This document shows positions 23,915 through 34,170 of a DNA stretch of 34,441 bases, piece by piece; position 1 is the first letter of the stretch, and every line of letters begins with the position of its first letter. A model generated the notes under the pieces. That model was not told the origin of the DNA. It saw nothing but the letters and a program-made list of their open reading frames with translations, and searched no databases. Made by a program: the position numbers and the translations under genes. Source of the stretch: Rhodanobacter lindaniclasticus (GTDB lineage Bacteria; Pseudomonadota; Gammaproteobacteria; Xanthomonadales; Rhodanobacteraceae); NCBI RefSeq assembly GCF_004799035.1, contig NZ_MWIO01000001.1, forward strand, positions 1-34,441. The letters are read 5' to 3'.

Positions 23915-23918
<4 letters not shown>
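22203..23918 (+). CDS. ilvD: dihydroxy-acid dehydratase
   Basis: A 571-residue iron-sulfur dehydratase making 2-ketoisovalerate and 2-keto-3-methylvalerate. C46 (DVSPCNLNL), C119 ([10 protein letters not shown]) and C191 ([16 protein letters not shown]) are at the cluster-ligand positions. [21 protein letters not shown] and [13 protein letters not shown] are IlvD/Edd signatures. It is shorter than E. coli IlvD (616) and belongs to the shorter subgroup. ATG 22203 has GGAG at 22191-22194. The last 25 residues ([20 protein letters not shown]) are low-complexity. Overlaps ilvC by 4 nt. Confidence 0.95.
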
Positions 23919-24925
<1,007 letters not shown>

Positions 24926-24993
24926 CTCCACCCGGGCCGGCCGGCGTGACGCCGGCGGCTCCCATCACTTGTCCAGACATCACGAGGTTTGCC

Positions 24994-25335
24994 ATGAAAC
25001 GTTTCCACATCGCCCTGGCCGTTGCCGACCTGGACGCTTCCGTCGCCGACTACAGCGCCCGCCTGGGCCAGCCGCCGCAGGCGCTGGTGCCGGGCACCTA
25101 TGCCATGTGGCGCACTGACCAGCTCAATTTCTCGATCAGCCGCGAGCCCGCGCGCGCAGGGCAGTTGCGTCACGTGGGCTTCGAGGATGACGACGCACAC
25201 GGCTTCACCAGCGACGCCGACGTCAACGGCATCGCGTGGGAGAGCTTCTCCGCCGTGGCACAGGACCTGCGGATCATCTCGACCTACGGCGTGCCGGTGC
25301 ACGAGCCCGCGACGGAAGAATTGATCCGCAACTGA
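24994..25335 (+). CDS. VOC (glyoxalase/bleomycin-resistance fold) protein
   Basis: A 113-residue single VOC domain: MKRFHIALAVADLDASVADY begins the first beta-alpha-beta unit, and LRHVGFEDDDA carries the histidine used for metal binding; H5 and E59-type residues could complete the site. Such proteins bind a divalent metal and act on small electrophiles, or carry resistance. It lies between ilvC and ilvB in the same direction, with GAGG at 24984-24987, 68 nt after ilvC and 50 nt before ilvB. It is not a known BCAA enzyme. A role in handling reactive intermediates is inference. Confidence 0.8.
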   Translation: MKRFHIALAVADLDASVADYSARLGQPPQALVPGTYAMWRTDQLNFSISREPARAGQLRHVGFEDDDAHGFTSDADVNGIAWESFSAVAQDLRIISTYGVPVHEPATEELIRN

Positions 25336-25385
25336 CCCGCACTGTCCTCGACCCGCCGGCCCGACCGGTACCGCCAGGAGTCATC

Positions 25386-27242
25386 GTGACCACCTCTTCC
25401 CCGTCCGCCAGCGCAGCCATCGCCCATCCTTCACCCGTCGCGGTGCCGAGCAGCGGCGCCGAGGCGATCGTGCGGGTGCTCGCCGACGAGGGCGTGGAGG
25501 TGATCTTCGGCTATTCCGGCGGCGCGATCCTGCCGGTGTACGACGCGGTGTTCCGGCACAACGCGCTGCACCCCCGCGAAGACGGCGGCGATTCCATGCC
25601 GCTGGTGGTGCCTGCCAACGAGCAGGGCGCGGGTTTCATGGCGGCCGGTTACGCACGCGCCTCGGGCAAGGTGGGCGTGGCGATCGTCACTTCCGGCCCG
25701 GGCGCCACCAACGTGGTCACGCCGGTGCGCGACTCGATGGCCGACTCGATCCCGCTGGTGGTGATCTGCGGCCAGGTCGGCACCACGGCCATCGGCAGCG
25801 ACGCGTTCCAGGAGGCGCCGGTCAGCAACATCATGGGCGCCTGCGCCAAACACGTGTTCCTGGTTACCGATGCCGCGCAGCTGGAAGCAACCGTGCGCAC
25901 CGCCTTCACCCTGGCGCGCAGCGGCCGCCCCGGCCCGGTGGTGGTGGACGTGCCCAAGGACGTGCAGAACACCGCCATCGACTGGCATGGCAGCGGCGAG
26001 CTGCTGCTCAGTGGTTACCGTTCGCGGCTGCACGCGGTGGAGCAGGCCAGCCTGGCCGACATCGACTGCGCCAACTTCTTCGCCGCGCTGGCCAAGGCGC
26101 AACGCCCGCTGATCTATGCCGGCGGTGGCGTGATCGCGGCGGGGGCCGCCGTGGCGCTGCGCGCGTTCGCCGAGGCTTTCGGCCTGCCGGTCACCACCAC
26201 GCTGATGGGCCTGGGTGCTTTCGACAGCACCCACCCGCTGGCGCTGCACCTGCTCGGCATGCACGGTACGGCTTACGCGAACTACGCGGTGGAGGATTGC
26301 GACTTCGTGCTGGCGCTGGGCGCGCGCTTCGACGACCGCGTCGCCGGCGTACCCGACCGGTTCGCGCCACGCGCGAAGTTCATCGCGCAGATCGACGTCG
26401 ATCCGGCCGAGATCGGCAAGGTGAAGCGCGTCGACTGGCACCACGTCGGCCCGCTGCAACGCGCACTGGAACGGCTCATCGCGTACGGCCGCGCGCACGG
26501 CATCAAGCCGCAGCTCGACGCCTGGCACGCGCACGTGGCCGAGCTCAAGCGCGTGCATGCGATGAACTACGACCGCGCCAGCGCGCTGATCCAGCCATAC
26601 GCGGTGATCGAGGCGATCAATCGCCGCACGCGCGGCCGCGCGATCATCAGCACCGGCGTCGGCCAACACCAGATGTGGGCGGCGCAGTACTTCGACTTCC
26701 GCGCACCTCGCCACTGGCTGACCTCCGGCTCGATGGGCACGATGGGTTTCGGCCTGCCGGCGGCGATCGGCGCGCAGTTCGCCCATCCGGGCAAGCTCGT
26801 CATCGACATCGACGGCGACGCCAGCATCCGCATGAACATCGGCGAGCTGGAAACCGTCACCACCTACGGCCTGCCGCTGAAGGTCGTGGTGCTCAACAAC
26901 GCCGGCGACGGCATGGTGCGGCAGTGGCAGAAGCTGTACTTCAAGGGCCGCTTCGCCGGCTCCGACAAGAGCCTGCACAAGAAGGATTTCGTGCTCGCCG
27001 CGCAGGCCGATGGTTTCGCCTGGGCGCGCCGACTCGACCAGCCGGGCGCACTGGAAGCGACCGTCGCGGACTTCCTCGCCTTCGACGGCCCGGCCTTTCT
27101 CGAAGTGGTGATCGACCCGGATGCGGGCGTGTATCCGATGGTCGGCCCCGGGTCCAGTTACGCGCAGATGATCACCGGCGATTTCATCGCCTCGCGCGCG
27201 GCACCGGCATCGGGCGGCGCGGCTTCCTCGAACATGTTCTGA
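25386..27242 (+). CDS. ilvB: acetolactate synthase large subunit
   Basis: A 618-residue ThDP- and FAD-dependent enzyme making acetolactate or acetohydroxybutyrate. GYSGGAILPVYDAV and NEQGAGFMAAGYARASGKVGV (catalytic E79) form the PYR domain. SDAFQEAPV is typical of AHAS, and SMGTMGFGLPAAIGAQ starts the PP domain. The ThDP motif is IDGDASIRMN...VVVLNN, with GDAS in place of the usual GDGS. A 20-residue Ser/Ala/Pro N-terminal extension precedes the fold. GTG 25386 has AGGAG at 25376-25380. It pairs with the ACT subunit 58 nt downstream. The symbol ilvG would be equally fair because the partner is IlvM-like. Confidence 0.93.
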   Translation: MTTSSPSASAAIAHPSPVAVPSSGAEAIVRVLADEGVEVIFGYSGGAILPVYDAVFRHNALHPREDGGDSMPLVVPANEQGAGFMAAGYARASGKVGVAIVTSGPGATNVVTPVRDSMADSIPLVVICGQVGTTAIGSDAFQEAPVSNIMGACAKHVFLVTDAAQLEATVRTAFTLARSGRPGPVVVDVPKDVQNTAIDWHGSGELLLSGYRSRLHAVEQASLADIDCANFFAALAKAQRPLIYAGGGVIAAGAAVALRAFAEAFGLPVTTTLMGLGAFDSTHPLALHLLGMHGTAYANYAVEDCDFVLALGARFDDRVAGVPDRFAPRAKFIAQIDVDPAEIGKVKRVDWHHVGPLQRALERLIAYGRAHGIKPQLDAWHAHVAELKRVHAMNYDRASALIQPYAVIEAINRRTRGRAIISTGVGQHQMWAAQYFDFRAPRHWLTSGSMGTMGFGLPAAIGAQFAHPGKLVIDIDGDASIRMNIGELETVTTYGLPLKVVVLNNAGDGMVRQWQKLYFKGRFAGSDKSLHKKDFVLAAQADGFAWARRLDQPGALEATVADFLAFDGPAFLEVVIDPDAGVYPMVGPGSSYAQMITGDFIASRAAPASGGAASSNMF

Positions 27243-27255
27243 GCTTTGGATCTTT

Positions 27256-27285
27256 CCCTTCTCCCTCCGGGAGAGGGACTCACCC
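27256..27285. repeat. CTCTCCC-type palindromic repeat, short copy
   Basis: CCCTTCTCCCTCCGGGAGAG then GGACTCACCC, with the stem CTCCC/GGGAG. It fills the ilvB-ilvM gap and stops 2 nt before the ilvM ribosome site (GGAG 27288-27291). Confidence 0.65.
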
Positions 27286-27300
27286 ACGGAGTCATCTGCC

Positions 27301-27549
27301 ATGAAGCACACCTTGTCCATCCTGATGCAGAACGAAGCCGGCGCACTGGTGCGCGTAGCCGGGCTGTTCGCCGCGCGCGGCTACAACATCGACACGCTGA
27401 CGGTAGGCCCCACCCACGATCCGGCGGTGTCGCGGCTGGTGCTCAGCCTGCAATGCGACGAAGCCGGCTTGGGCCGGATCATGCAGCAGACGCGCAAGCT
27501 GGTCGATGTGCTGCAAGTGGCGCAACCGTCCGCAGCGCTCGCCGCGTGA
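27301..27549 (+). CDS. ilvM: acetolactate synthase small subunit (ACT domain)
   Basis: An 82-residue single ACT domain: LSILMQNEAGALVRVAGLFAARGYNIDTLTVG is the signature of AHAS regulatory subunits, and LQCDEAGLGRIMQQTRKLVDV the second half. It activates the catalytic subunit and may bind valine. The length matches IlvM/IlvN-type small subunits (about 85-95) and lacks the C-terminal domain of IlvH. GGAG lies 9 nt before ATG 27301. Its stop overlaps the GTG of ilvA (GTGA). Confidence 0.92.
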   Translation: MKHTLSILMQNEAGALVRVAGLFAARGYNIDTLTVGPTHDPAVSRLVLSLQCDEAGLGRIMQQTRKLVDVLQVAQPSAALAA

Positions 27550-29099
27550 ATGCAGCCGCGCCGCTGCTGCTCGACGGCGACGACGCGCTGCTCGCGCAGA
27601 TCCGCGCCGCGCGCGTGCGTGATGTGGCGCGCGAATCGGCGCTGGAAGAGGCGCCGCTGCTCGGCGCGCGGCTGGGCCGGCGCGTGCTGCTCAAGCGCGA
27701 GGACCAGCAGAGCGTGTTCTCGTTCAAGCTGCGCGGCGCGTACAACTGCATGGTGCAGCTGGACGCCGCGCAGCGTGCGCGCGGCGTGATCGCCGCCTCG
27801 GCCGGCAACCACGCGCAGGGCGTCGCGCTGGCCGCGGCGACGCTGGGCATCCGTGCCAGCATCGTGATGCCGCTGACCGCACCGCAGGTGAAGGTGGACG
27901 CGGTGCGCCGCTTCGGCGGCGCGCTGGTGGAAGTGCTGCTGGCCGGCGATTCCTACAGCGACGCGCAAGCGGCCGCCGCGCAGCTGCAGGCCGAGCGCGG
28001 CGCGGTATTCGTGCATCCGTTCGACGACCCGGCGGTGATCGCCGGCCAGGGCACCATCGCACTGGAGATCCTGCGCCAGCACCCCGGCCCGCTGCAGGCA
28101 GTGTTCGTGCCGGTCGGCGGCGGCGGCCTGCTCGCCGGCGTGGCCGCATGCATCAAGTCGCTGCGACCCGAGATCCAGGTGATCGGCGTGCAGGCGGCCG
28201 ATTCGGACGCGATGGCGCGCTCGCTGGAGCGCGGCGAGCGCGTGGTGCTGGACGAGATCGGCCTGTTCGCCGACGGCACCGCGGTGAAGCAGGTCGGCGC
28301 GCTGACCTTTGCACTGTGCCGGCAACACGTCGACGCCATGCTGCGGGTGGATGCCGACGCCATCTGTGCCGCGATCCGCGACATCTACCACGACACCCGC
28401 AGCGTGCCCGAACCCGCCGGCGCGCTCGCCCTGGCCGGGCTGAAGCAGTACGTCGCCGCGCATCCCGCCGACGACGGCGCACTGGTGGCGATCGTCTCCG
28501 GCGCCAACATGAATTTCGACCGCCTGCGCTTCGTCGCCGAGCGCGCCGAGCTGGGCGAGCAGCGCGAGGCCGTGTTCGCGGTGACCATCCCGGAGGAGCG
28601 CGGCAGCTTCCGCCGCTTCTGCGCCACGCTCGGCCGGCACCAGATCACCGAGTTCAACTACCGCATCGGCGACACGCGCAGCGCGCACATCTTCGTCGGC
28701 GTGCAGATCGCCAGCCGCGCCGAACGCGAGGCACTGGCCGCCGCCTTCCATGCCCAGGCCTTCGACGTGCTCGACCTCACCGACGACGAACTGGCCAAGC
28801 TGCACCTGCGCCACATGGTCGGCGGCCGCTCGCCGCTGGCCCGCGACGAACTGCTGTATCGCTTCGAATTCCCCGAACACCCCGGCGCACTGGTGCACTT
28901 CCTCGACCAGTTGCACCCGGACTGGAACATCAGCCTGTTCCATTACCGCAACCACGGCGCCGACCACGGCCGCATCCTGGTCGGCCTGCAGGTGCCGGCC
29001 GCCGAACAACCCCTGTTCGCGCAGTTCCTCGCCACCTCCGGCTATCCGCACGTGGACGAGAGCACGCACCCGGCCTACCGCTTGCTGCTGCGCGGTTGA
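27546..29099 (+). CDS. ilvA: threonine ammonia-lyase, biosynthetic
   Basis: A 517-residue PLP enzyme deaminating threonine to 2-ketobutyrate, the entry to isoleucine. LKREDQQSVFSFKLRGAYN contains the PLP lysine K61. ASAGNHAQGVALAA is the phosphate-side loop, and VPVGGGGLLAGVA the glycine loop. The C-terminal 190 residues hold two ACT-like regulatory domains (AVFAVTIPEERGSFRRFC and ELLYRFEFPEHPGALVHFL), so it is the allosteric, isoleucine-inhibited type of E. coli IlvA size. Start GTG 27546 overlaps the ilvM stop. Last gene of the supercluster. Confidence 0.95.
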   Translation: MNAAAPLLLDGDDALLAQIRAARVRDVARESALEEAPLLGARLGRRVLLKREDQQSVFSFKLRGAYNCMVQLDAAQRARGVIAASAGNHAQGVALAAATLGIRASIVMPLTAPQVKVDAVRRFGGALVEVLLAGDSYSDAQAAAAQLQAERGAVFVHPFDDPAVIAGQGTIALEILRQHPGPLQAVFVPVGGGGLLAGVAACIKSLRPEIQVIGVQAADSDAMARSLERGERVVLDEIGLFADGTAVKQVGALTFALCRQHVDAMLRVDADAICAAIRDIYHDTRSVPEPAGALALAGLKQYVAAHPADDGALVAIVSGANMNFDRLRFVAERAELGEQREAVFAVTIPEERGSFRRFCATLGRHQITEFNYRIGDTRSAHIFVGVQIASRAEREALAAAFHAQAFDVLDLTDDELAKLHLRHMVGGRSPLARDELLYRFEFPEHPGALVHFLDQLHPDWNISLFHYRNHGADHGRILVGLQVPAAEQPLFAQFLATSGYPHVDESTHPAYRLLLRG

Positions 29100-29186
29100 A
29101 CGAGGCGCATGGCGGCCTGGAATGACCCGGTGGCACCACTCTCCCTCGCTGGCGGAGGCAGCCCCTTCGGGTATGGGCGAAGGGCC

Positions 29187-29219
29187 AAAAAAAACCGGGA
29201 CCCCTCGCGGGGTCCCGGT
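29187..29219 (-). terminator. terminator of the TonB receptor gene, shared gap with ilvA
   Basis: ACCGGGACCCC (29194-29204) and GGGGTCCCGGT (29209-29219) form a perfect 11-bp stem with loop TCGC. On the minus strand it is followed by eight T (29194-29187), a strong intrinsic terminator for the receptor gene. On the plus strand the run of A precedes the stem, so ilvA transcripts meet the hairpin without a T-tract. Confidence 0.85.
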
Positions 29220-29247
29220 CTATACCAACCTTGGGTTCAGATCGAGC

Positions 29248-32211
29248 TTAGAACTTCTGGTTGTAGCGCAGGTAGTAGAAGCGACCGATGTCGAAGCCGC
29301 CGTAGTACGAGTACTGCGAGTTCGGCGCCGAGTACATGATCGGACCCACGTGGCCGAACACGTTGTTGGCACCCACCGAGATGGTGGCATTCCACGGCGC
29401 ATTCCAGCGGAACTGCACGTCGTGGAAGGTGTTGGCACCCGTGCGACGCAGGCGGACGGGACCCGTATCCGGAGCGATGTAGTCCGGCATGTTGCACTCC
29501 GGACCACCACCCGGCACGTTATCGAACGAGCAGGTCTCCTTCATGCTGGAGTAGTAGCGCGTCATCCAGCTTGCGGAGAAGTCGCCCAAGGTCCAGTCGA
29601 CCCCCAGGTTGGAACGCACACGGAAGTTGCCACCGAAGCTCGTGCTGGGCGAGACGACCGTGGTCGGCTCGTTGTCGGCCTTCACGTTGTAGTAGTCGGT
29701 GTAGGTCGAGTTCCAATGCACCGCGAACTTGCCGAACGAGAACTCCGGCAGACGGTAGTTGACGCCGAAGTCGTAGCCCTTGGTGTCAACCCAACCGGCG
29801 TTGCGGCCGCCACGCAATTCGTAGGTCACCACGCCGGTGGCCGGATCGCGCTGGAACAGTCCGCTGGCGCAACGCGACGCCGCACCGAGCACGTAGCAGT
29901 CGCTGAGCTGGGCGCTCATCGAGTCGCCGGTGATCGCGTTGTTGATGCGGATGCGGTACATGTCCAGGCTCAGGTCCAGACCCTGGATCCAGCTCGGGCT
30001 GTAGACCGCGCCCAGCGTACGGCTGATCGAGGTCTCCGGCTGCAGGTTGGGGTTGGCGCCGGCGAAGTTCTGGATGCCGGTCTGGCAGGGGAGGTTTGCG
30101 CACACCACGCCACCCTGACCCAGCTGCTGGAAGTTGGCCGGCGTACCCGGCTGGCCACCGAAGCCGCTGGAGCAACGCGCCGCCACGGCCGGATTGGTCG
30201 CCGCCGCACCACGCACGGTATCGCACGGATCCGTGTAGTAGTCGAACGTGCCGCTGATGCCGCCGAACAGGTCACCGATGGTCGGCGCACGGAAGCCTTC
30301 CGCGTAGGTGCCGCGGACCAGCAGGTCGTCGATCGGCTTCCACGCCAGGCTGAACTTGTTGTTGGTGGTGGTGCCGAACGAGCTGTAGTCCGAGTAGCGA
30401 CTGGCGACGTTCGCGGTCAACGACTGAGCAAACGGCAGGTCCTTCAGCAGGGGCGCCTCGAGCTCGACGTAGTATTCCTTGGTGTTGTAGCCGCCGCCGG
30501 TCGGGCCGGAAGACAGGTTGGTGCTGATGCCGGCCTGACTGAACGCGTCAGGCACGAAGTCGCCGGACTCATGCCGGTACTCGAAGCCCGCCGCCACGCT
30601 CAGGTCACCTGCCGGCAAGGTGAATACCGAACCGGTGATGTTGGCGCTGTAGTCGACCGTACGGGTATGGCCGGTGTCGTGATAGTACGGGAACAGGTAA
30701 GCCTGCAGGGTCGGATCGGACAGCGAGTTCGGACCACCCTGGGTCGACGGGATGAACGGGTTCCACGGCACGCACGAACCCGGCGCGCTGCCGTAGGGCA
30801 GGGCGTTGTCCGGACCGGTGCCGCAGGTGACCAGACCCGTGGACGGATCGAGGAACGACGGGCCGAGTGCACCCTGGGCGCCGATCAGGCTGAAGTCACC
30901 GTGCTGGACCTTCAGCAGGCTGTTGTCATTGACGAAACCGCCGATATCCCAGTTCCAGGTGTGCTCGCCGATGTCGAAGCTGCCTTCCAGGGTACCGGAG
31001 AAGCGGTACGTGGTCAGATCGCTCTGGGTGGTGCGCGGCACTTCCCAGCCACGGCGGTAGAAGTAGACCTTCTCGCCGGTCGGGTTGAAGTAGCTGCTCG
31101 GCTCCAGGCCGATCGGGTCGCGGTCGTTCGGCAGGGTGAACGGCATGTAGAACGCGGGCTGGAACGGATAGCCGGCAACCTGCTGCAGGGTCGAACGCTT
31201 GTTGTACAGGAAGTCCGACGAGAACTTGATGTTGTCGGTGATGTTGTAGTCACCGCTGACGAACAGCGAATGGCGCTCGATGCCGGTGTTCAGCATCATC
31301 TCGGTGTTCGGGTTGGAGCGGTCGTTGGTGCCGCCGCCCGCGCCGGTATCGTGCCAGTCGGCCGGATTGGCCGGGTTACCGCCCGGGTTCAGCGCGCACA
31401 GACCGGAGGCGCAATAGCCGTCCGGCATGAAGAAGTTGCCGTACTGCGACACGATCGACCAGCCGGCGGTGGGATGGCGGGTGGTGGAGCCGAAGCGGCT
31501 GAAATCACGATCCTTGGCCCAGACCGGATCTTCCTTCGAGTATTCGGCGCTGAACGTGATGGAACCCTTGTCGCTGTGGGCACCCATGGTCATGCTGTAG
31601 GTCTGCTTGTCGCCGTCGCCCTGGCTGTACTGGCCCAGATAGGCGCTGGCTTCGGCACCGTCGAAGTTCTTGCGGGTGATGATGTTGACCACGCCGGCGA
31701 TCGCGTCGGAGCCGTAGATCGCCGAGGCACCGTCCTTCAGGACTTCGATGCGGTCGATCGCGGACATCGGGATCTGCGAAAGGTCCTGCAGGCCGCTGGT
31801 CGTGGTACCCAGGCGCTTGCCGTTCAGCAGGATCAGGGTGCGGTTGGCACCCAGGTTGCGCATGTCGATGTAGTAACCACCGACATCCTCACCGGAGGCC
31901 AGCACGGAGGAGCGGCTGATCGGCGGGGTGCCTGCCTGGGGCAGGTTCTGCAGGATATCGGCTACCGAGTTGAAGCCCTGGTTTTCGATCTGGGTGCGAT
32001 CCATCACGATGATCGGCTGCGCGGTTTCGATATCCGCACTGCGGATGCGCGAGCCGGTAACCACGACCGTCTGCAGCGTCTTGGTGCTGGTCGGCTGGGT
32101 CTGGTCAGTCGGTGTCGTGTCCTGTGCGAACACCGCGCCGGTCGCCACGAGGGCACCGACGGACAGTGCGTATCGCACTGCGGTCGCAAGTTTTTTATTG
32201 AGCAATTTCAT
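29248..32211 (-). CDS. TonB-dependent outer-membrane receptor
   Basis: A 987-residue outer-membrane protein. A signal peptide ([18 protein letters not shown], cleavage near VFA-Q) is followed by the TonB-box region [12 protein letters not shown]. The plug domain carries [19 protein letters not shown] and [31 protein letters not shown] long beta-barrel rich in aromatic strand ends includes the family motif [21 protein letters not shown], and the chain ends YYLRYNQKF with a terminal phenylalanine as BamA substrates do. Size and motifs fit the large Xanthomonas/Rhodanobacter receptors for peptides or glycans. At least four Cys pairs in loops (for example YCASGLC and VCANLPC) may form disulfides. 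The ligand cannot be read from the neighbours. Confidence 0.93.
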   Translation of the reverse strand: MKLLNKKLATAVRYALSVGALVATGAVFAQDTTPTDQTQPTSTKTLQTVVVTGSRIRSADIETAQPIIVMDRTQIENQGFNSVADILQNLPQAGTPPISRSSVLASGEDVGGYYIDMRNLGANRTLILLNGKRLGTTTSGLQDLSQIPMSAIDRIEVLKDGASAIYGSDAIAGVVNIITRKNFDGAEASAYLGQYSQGDGDKQTYSMTMGAHSDKGSITFSAEYSKEDPVWAKDRDFSRFGSTTRHPTAGWSIVSQYGNFFMPDGYCASGLCALNPGGNPANPADWHDTGAGGGTNDRSNPNTEMMLNTGIERHSLFVSGDYNITDNIKFSSDFLYNKRSTLQQVAGYPFQPAFYMPFTLPNDRDPIGLEPSSYFNPTGEKVYFYRRGWEVPRTTQSDLTTYRFSGTLEGSFDIGEHTWNWDIGGFVNDNSLLKVQHGDFSLIGAQGALGPSFLDPSTGLVTCGTGPDNALPYGSAPGSCVPWNPFIPSTQGGPNSLSDPTLQAYLFPYYHDTGHTRTVDYSANITGSVFTLPAGDLSVAAGFEYRHESGDFVPDAFSQAGISTNLSSGPTGGGYNTKEYYVELEAPLLKDLPFAQSLTANVASRYSDYSSFGTTTNNKFSLAWKPIDDLLVRGTYAEGFRAPTIGDLFGGISGTFDYYTDPCDTVRGAAATNPAVAARCSSGFGGQPGTPANFQQLGQGGVVCANLPCQTGIQNFAGANPNLQPETSISRTLGAVYSPSWIQGLDLSLDMYRIRINNAITGDSMSAQLSDCYVLGAASRCASGLFQRDPATGVVTYELRGGRNAGWVDTKGYDFGVNYRLPEFSFGKFAVHWNSTYTDYYNVKADNEPTTVVSPSTSFGGNFRVRSNLGVDWTLGDFSASWMTRYYSSMKETCSFDNVPGGGPECNMPDYIAPDTGPVRLRRTGANTFHDVQFRWNAPWNATISVGANNVFGHVGPIMYSAPNSQYSYYGGFDIGRFYYLRYNQKF

Positions 32212-32335
32212 TCAAGTACTCCTGAGAACTGCGGTTGGCAACACACCCTCCGGCACCATTCTTGGTGATGGGCGCGGAAATGGAATTGGACGGCCCCCTC
32301 AACGCACAATCGATCGCGGCCGCTTCCAGTGACTG

Positions 32336-32365
32336 ACCGTACGGCAAAATCTAACGCGTTGTCAA
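32336..32365 (-). promoter_or_regulatory. predicted TonB receptor promoter
   Basis: On the minus strand: TTGACA (32365-32360), an 18-bp spacer and TACGGT (32341-32336). It would give an untranslated leader of roughly 118 nt before ATG 32211. The region upstream is locally AT-rich (ATTGATAAAGATATG), as expected for a strong promoter. Confidence 0.55.
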
Positions 32366-32544
32366 CATATCTTTATCAATTGCAACACGTGCAAATGACA
32401 GTCGCGAAGCCGCCTGGTGGCGGTGTCGGAGGGTCGCAAGCTGCCCTGTCCCACGGCCCTCGAATGCGCAGGAAGGCGACCCCGCTCAGGCCCGCATTTT
32501 GTGGCGGCTTGCATACCCTGCGGCCCTAAGGGGGATTGGACGTG

Positions 32545-32622
32545 GACGTTCGGCACGCACACAGTCGCATGGCGATCGAGACGACGCCATGCGACTGCGT
32601 GGACGAGGAGTGGGCGAACGTC
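32545..32622. repeat. long imperfect palindrome
   Basis: Outer arms GACGTTCG (32545-32552) and CGAACGTC (32615-32622), inner arms CAGTCGCATGGCG (32562-32574) and CGCCATGCGACTG (32585-32597), loop ATCGAGACGA. The parts between the arms are unequal, giving internal bulges. No T-tract follows on either strand. It lies between the 3' end of the glutaredoxin gene and the receptor promoter. Confidence 0.7.
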
Positions 32623-32656
32623 GACCGGGCGGCCGGCAACCCTCGCCCTGGCGGAT

Positions 32657-33274
32657 TCAGCCGCCTTGCGTTGCGCCGGGGAAGGTGAGGCTGAGACCTT
32701 CGCCCTGCACGGTGGACACCCAATCAATCACGATGCCCTTGGCGCGTTGCGCACTGGCTGGGTCGAAGTGAACCTCCAGACCGTTGGCGTGCGCCACGAT
32801 GTCATGTGTACCGGCCGGCGCCAGCTGGAAGCCGGCACTGTGGTCGGGACCGATCTCCAGGTGCAAGGCCATGCCTTGCGCGCTGGCCGTGCCCTGGCGG
32901 ATGGCCTCGGCGGCGGCGTCGGTAATGGTGATGTCCGGCGGCGTGCGATCCGGTGCGGCCAATCCGAACAGGGTGTGCAACTCGCCGCTGCCGTACATCT
33001 GGCTGATGATGTCCGCGCCACCAACCAGCTCGCCCTCCACATACAGCTGGGGGATCGTGGGCCAGTCGCCGTATAGCTTGATGCCTTCGCGAACTTCCGG
33101 ATCCTCCAGCACGTCGACCGTGTGGTAGTCAGGCAGCAGTTCGTTCAGGGTGTTGGTGGCAGCAGCGGAAAAACCGCACATCGGCTGGTGCCGGGTGCCC
33201 TTCATGAACAGCACGACGCGATGTTCCTTGAGCAGGTTGTCGATGCGGTCGCGGGTGGCGGTATCGAGTGGCAT
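32657..33274 (-). CDS. grxD: CGFS monothiol glutaredoxin fused to a degenerate HesB/IscA-like domain
   Basis: A 205-residue protein. Residues 1-107 are a Grx4-type monothiol glutaredoxin, with KGTRHQPMCGFS (C33), the WPTIPQLYVEGELVGGADI glutathione site and a GELHTLF end. This class binds a [2Fe-2S] cluster with glutathione and hands it to targets. Residues about 113-205 (ITITDAAAEAIRQ through IVIDWVSTVQGEGLSLTFPG) follow the pattern of an A-type Fe-S carrier domain, but all three cluster cysteines of IscA are missing. E. coli GrxD has only 115 residues. ATG 33274 begins MPLDTATRDR, a normal Grx4 start. Cytoplasmic. The symbol applies to the N-terminal domain. Confidence 0.85.
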   Translation of the reverse strand: MPLDTATRDRIDNLLKEHRVVLFMKGTRHQPMCGFSAAATNTLNELLPDYHTVDVLEDPEVREGIKLYGDWPTIPQLYVEGELVGGADIISQMYGSGELHTLFGLAAPDRTPPDITITDAAAEAIRQGTASAQGMALHLEIGPDHSAGFQLAPAGTHDIVAHANGLEVHFDPASAQRAKGIVIDWVSTVQGEGLSLTFPGATQGG

Positions 33275-33766
33275 GGAACGGCTCCGGGGAAATGCCCATG
33301 GTACGCCGACCGGGATGCCGCCGCTCGGGTCCGGAGGCACAACCTCCAGGCATTCGGTGCGGAGGATGTGCTCCTCACCGCCCACTGCTCCACCATGACC
33401 ACGCTGGCATCGTTTTTCGATGCCTCAATCGAGCTCCCTTTTTGAGCAGAGTGGACCCGGCGTCACAAGGCTCCGTGGCGTAAGCGAACAAGACAGCGAC
33501 ATCGATCCTTGCCAAGGTCGGTTGGTCGGTTCTTCCCTTCCATCAGAACCCTTCGCCGCCTGCACGGGAAGTCATGATTCCCTGGCCTTGGCGAGCGCAT
33601 ATGCTTCCGCGTCCGACGCTGTCCCGGCGGATTTCGCGCTCCACGACGATGCCGGCGTCCCTGCTGCGAACTCCCAGCAGCCGACGCTGGGCGCGCCGCA
33701 ACTTGGTGCTGTACCACGCGGTGCGGAGGCCTGGATGGGCAAGCCGGACATCGATTTGCACTTCGC
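33275..33766. other. gap between glutaredoxin gene and IS remnant
   Basis: No gene can be supported. Frames in it are short, lack ribosome sites and run into the IS sequence at the right. A minus-strand frame ending near 33572 could be the tail of a gene cut by the IS, but it has no recognisable similarity. The left part should hold the promoter of the glutaredoxin gene. Confidence 0.5.
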
Positions 33767-34170
33767 GGGTTCTACCCCGATTCTGCGGACATTTTCACTA
33801 AGCCCCATACTGGGCCATCTCCGGCATGGGCGTGACGCGCGTAATGGATCGCCTGGCGCAGACGCGTGGTCTGCCCAAGGTCATCCGCAGCGACAACGGC
33901 AAGGAGTTCTGCGGCAAGGCCATGGCGACCTGGGCGCATGCGCGTGGCGTGCAACTGCGCCTGATCGAGCCGGGCAAGCCGAACCAGAACGCCTACATCG
34001 AGTCGTTCAACGGCCGCCTGCGCGACGAATGCCTCAACGAGCACTGGTTTCCCGGCTTGCTGCACGCACGCGCCGAGATCGAACGCTGGCGGCGGGAATA
34101 CAACGAGGAACGACCGAAGAAGGCGCTGGGCGAGCTGACACCCGCCGCCTATGCGCAGCAGTTAAAGTAA
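33767..34170 (+). mobile_element. IS3-family element, internally deleted copy
   Basis: Bases 33767-33817 repeat the IS end at 96-146 (inverted, one mismatch). The sequence then jumps at 33817/33818 directly to the middle of orfB, so the orfA and the first half of orfB are missing. The right border is unclear: after orfB come GCTACTCAAAGCGGGAGGAC-type bases usual at the right end of IS407-like elements (to about 34217), and a second candidate end at 34415-34432 (GTGAAAGTGTTCGGGGTA). Confidence 0.7.
33818..34170 (+). pseudogene. IS3-family transposase OrfB, C-terminal remnant
   Basis: About 117 codons remain of a DDE integrase domain. [10 protein letters not shown] holds the second catalytic aspartate and [21 protein letters not shown] the catalytic glutamate, both in the IS407/IS2 style. 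The N-terminal half with the first aspartate is gone. It ends [31 protein letters not shown], a normal C-terminus. An ATG at 33826 could open a 114-residue product, but it could not be an active transposase alone. Confidence 0.85.

Noticed and set aside
28750-32268. Plus-strand open frame of over 1100 codons opposite ilvA and the TonB receptor
   Set aside because: It is the complement of the receptor, whose signal peptide, plug and C-terminal Phe are convincing. The antisense product is Val/Arg/Gly-rich without any motif.
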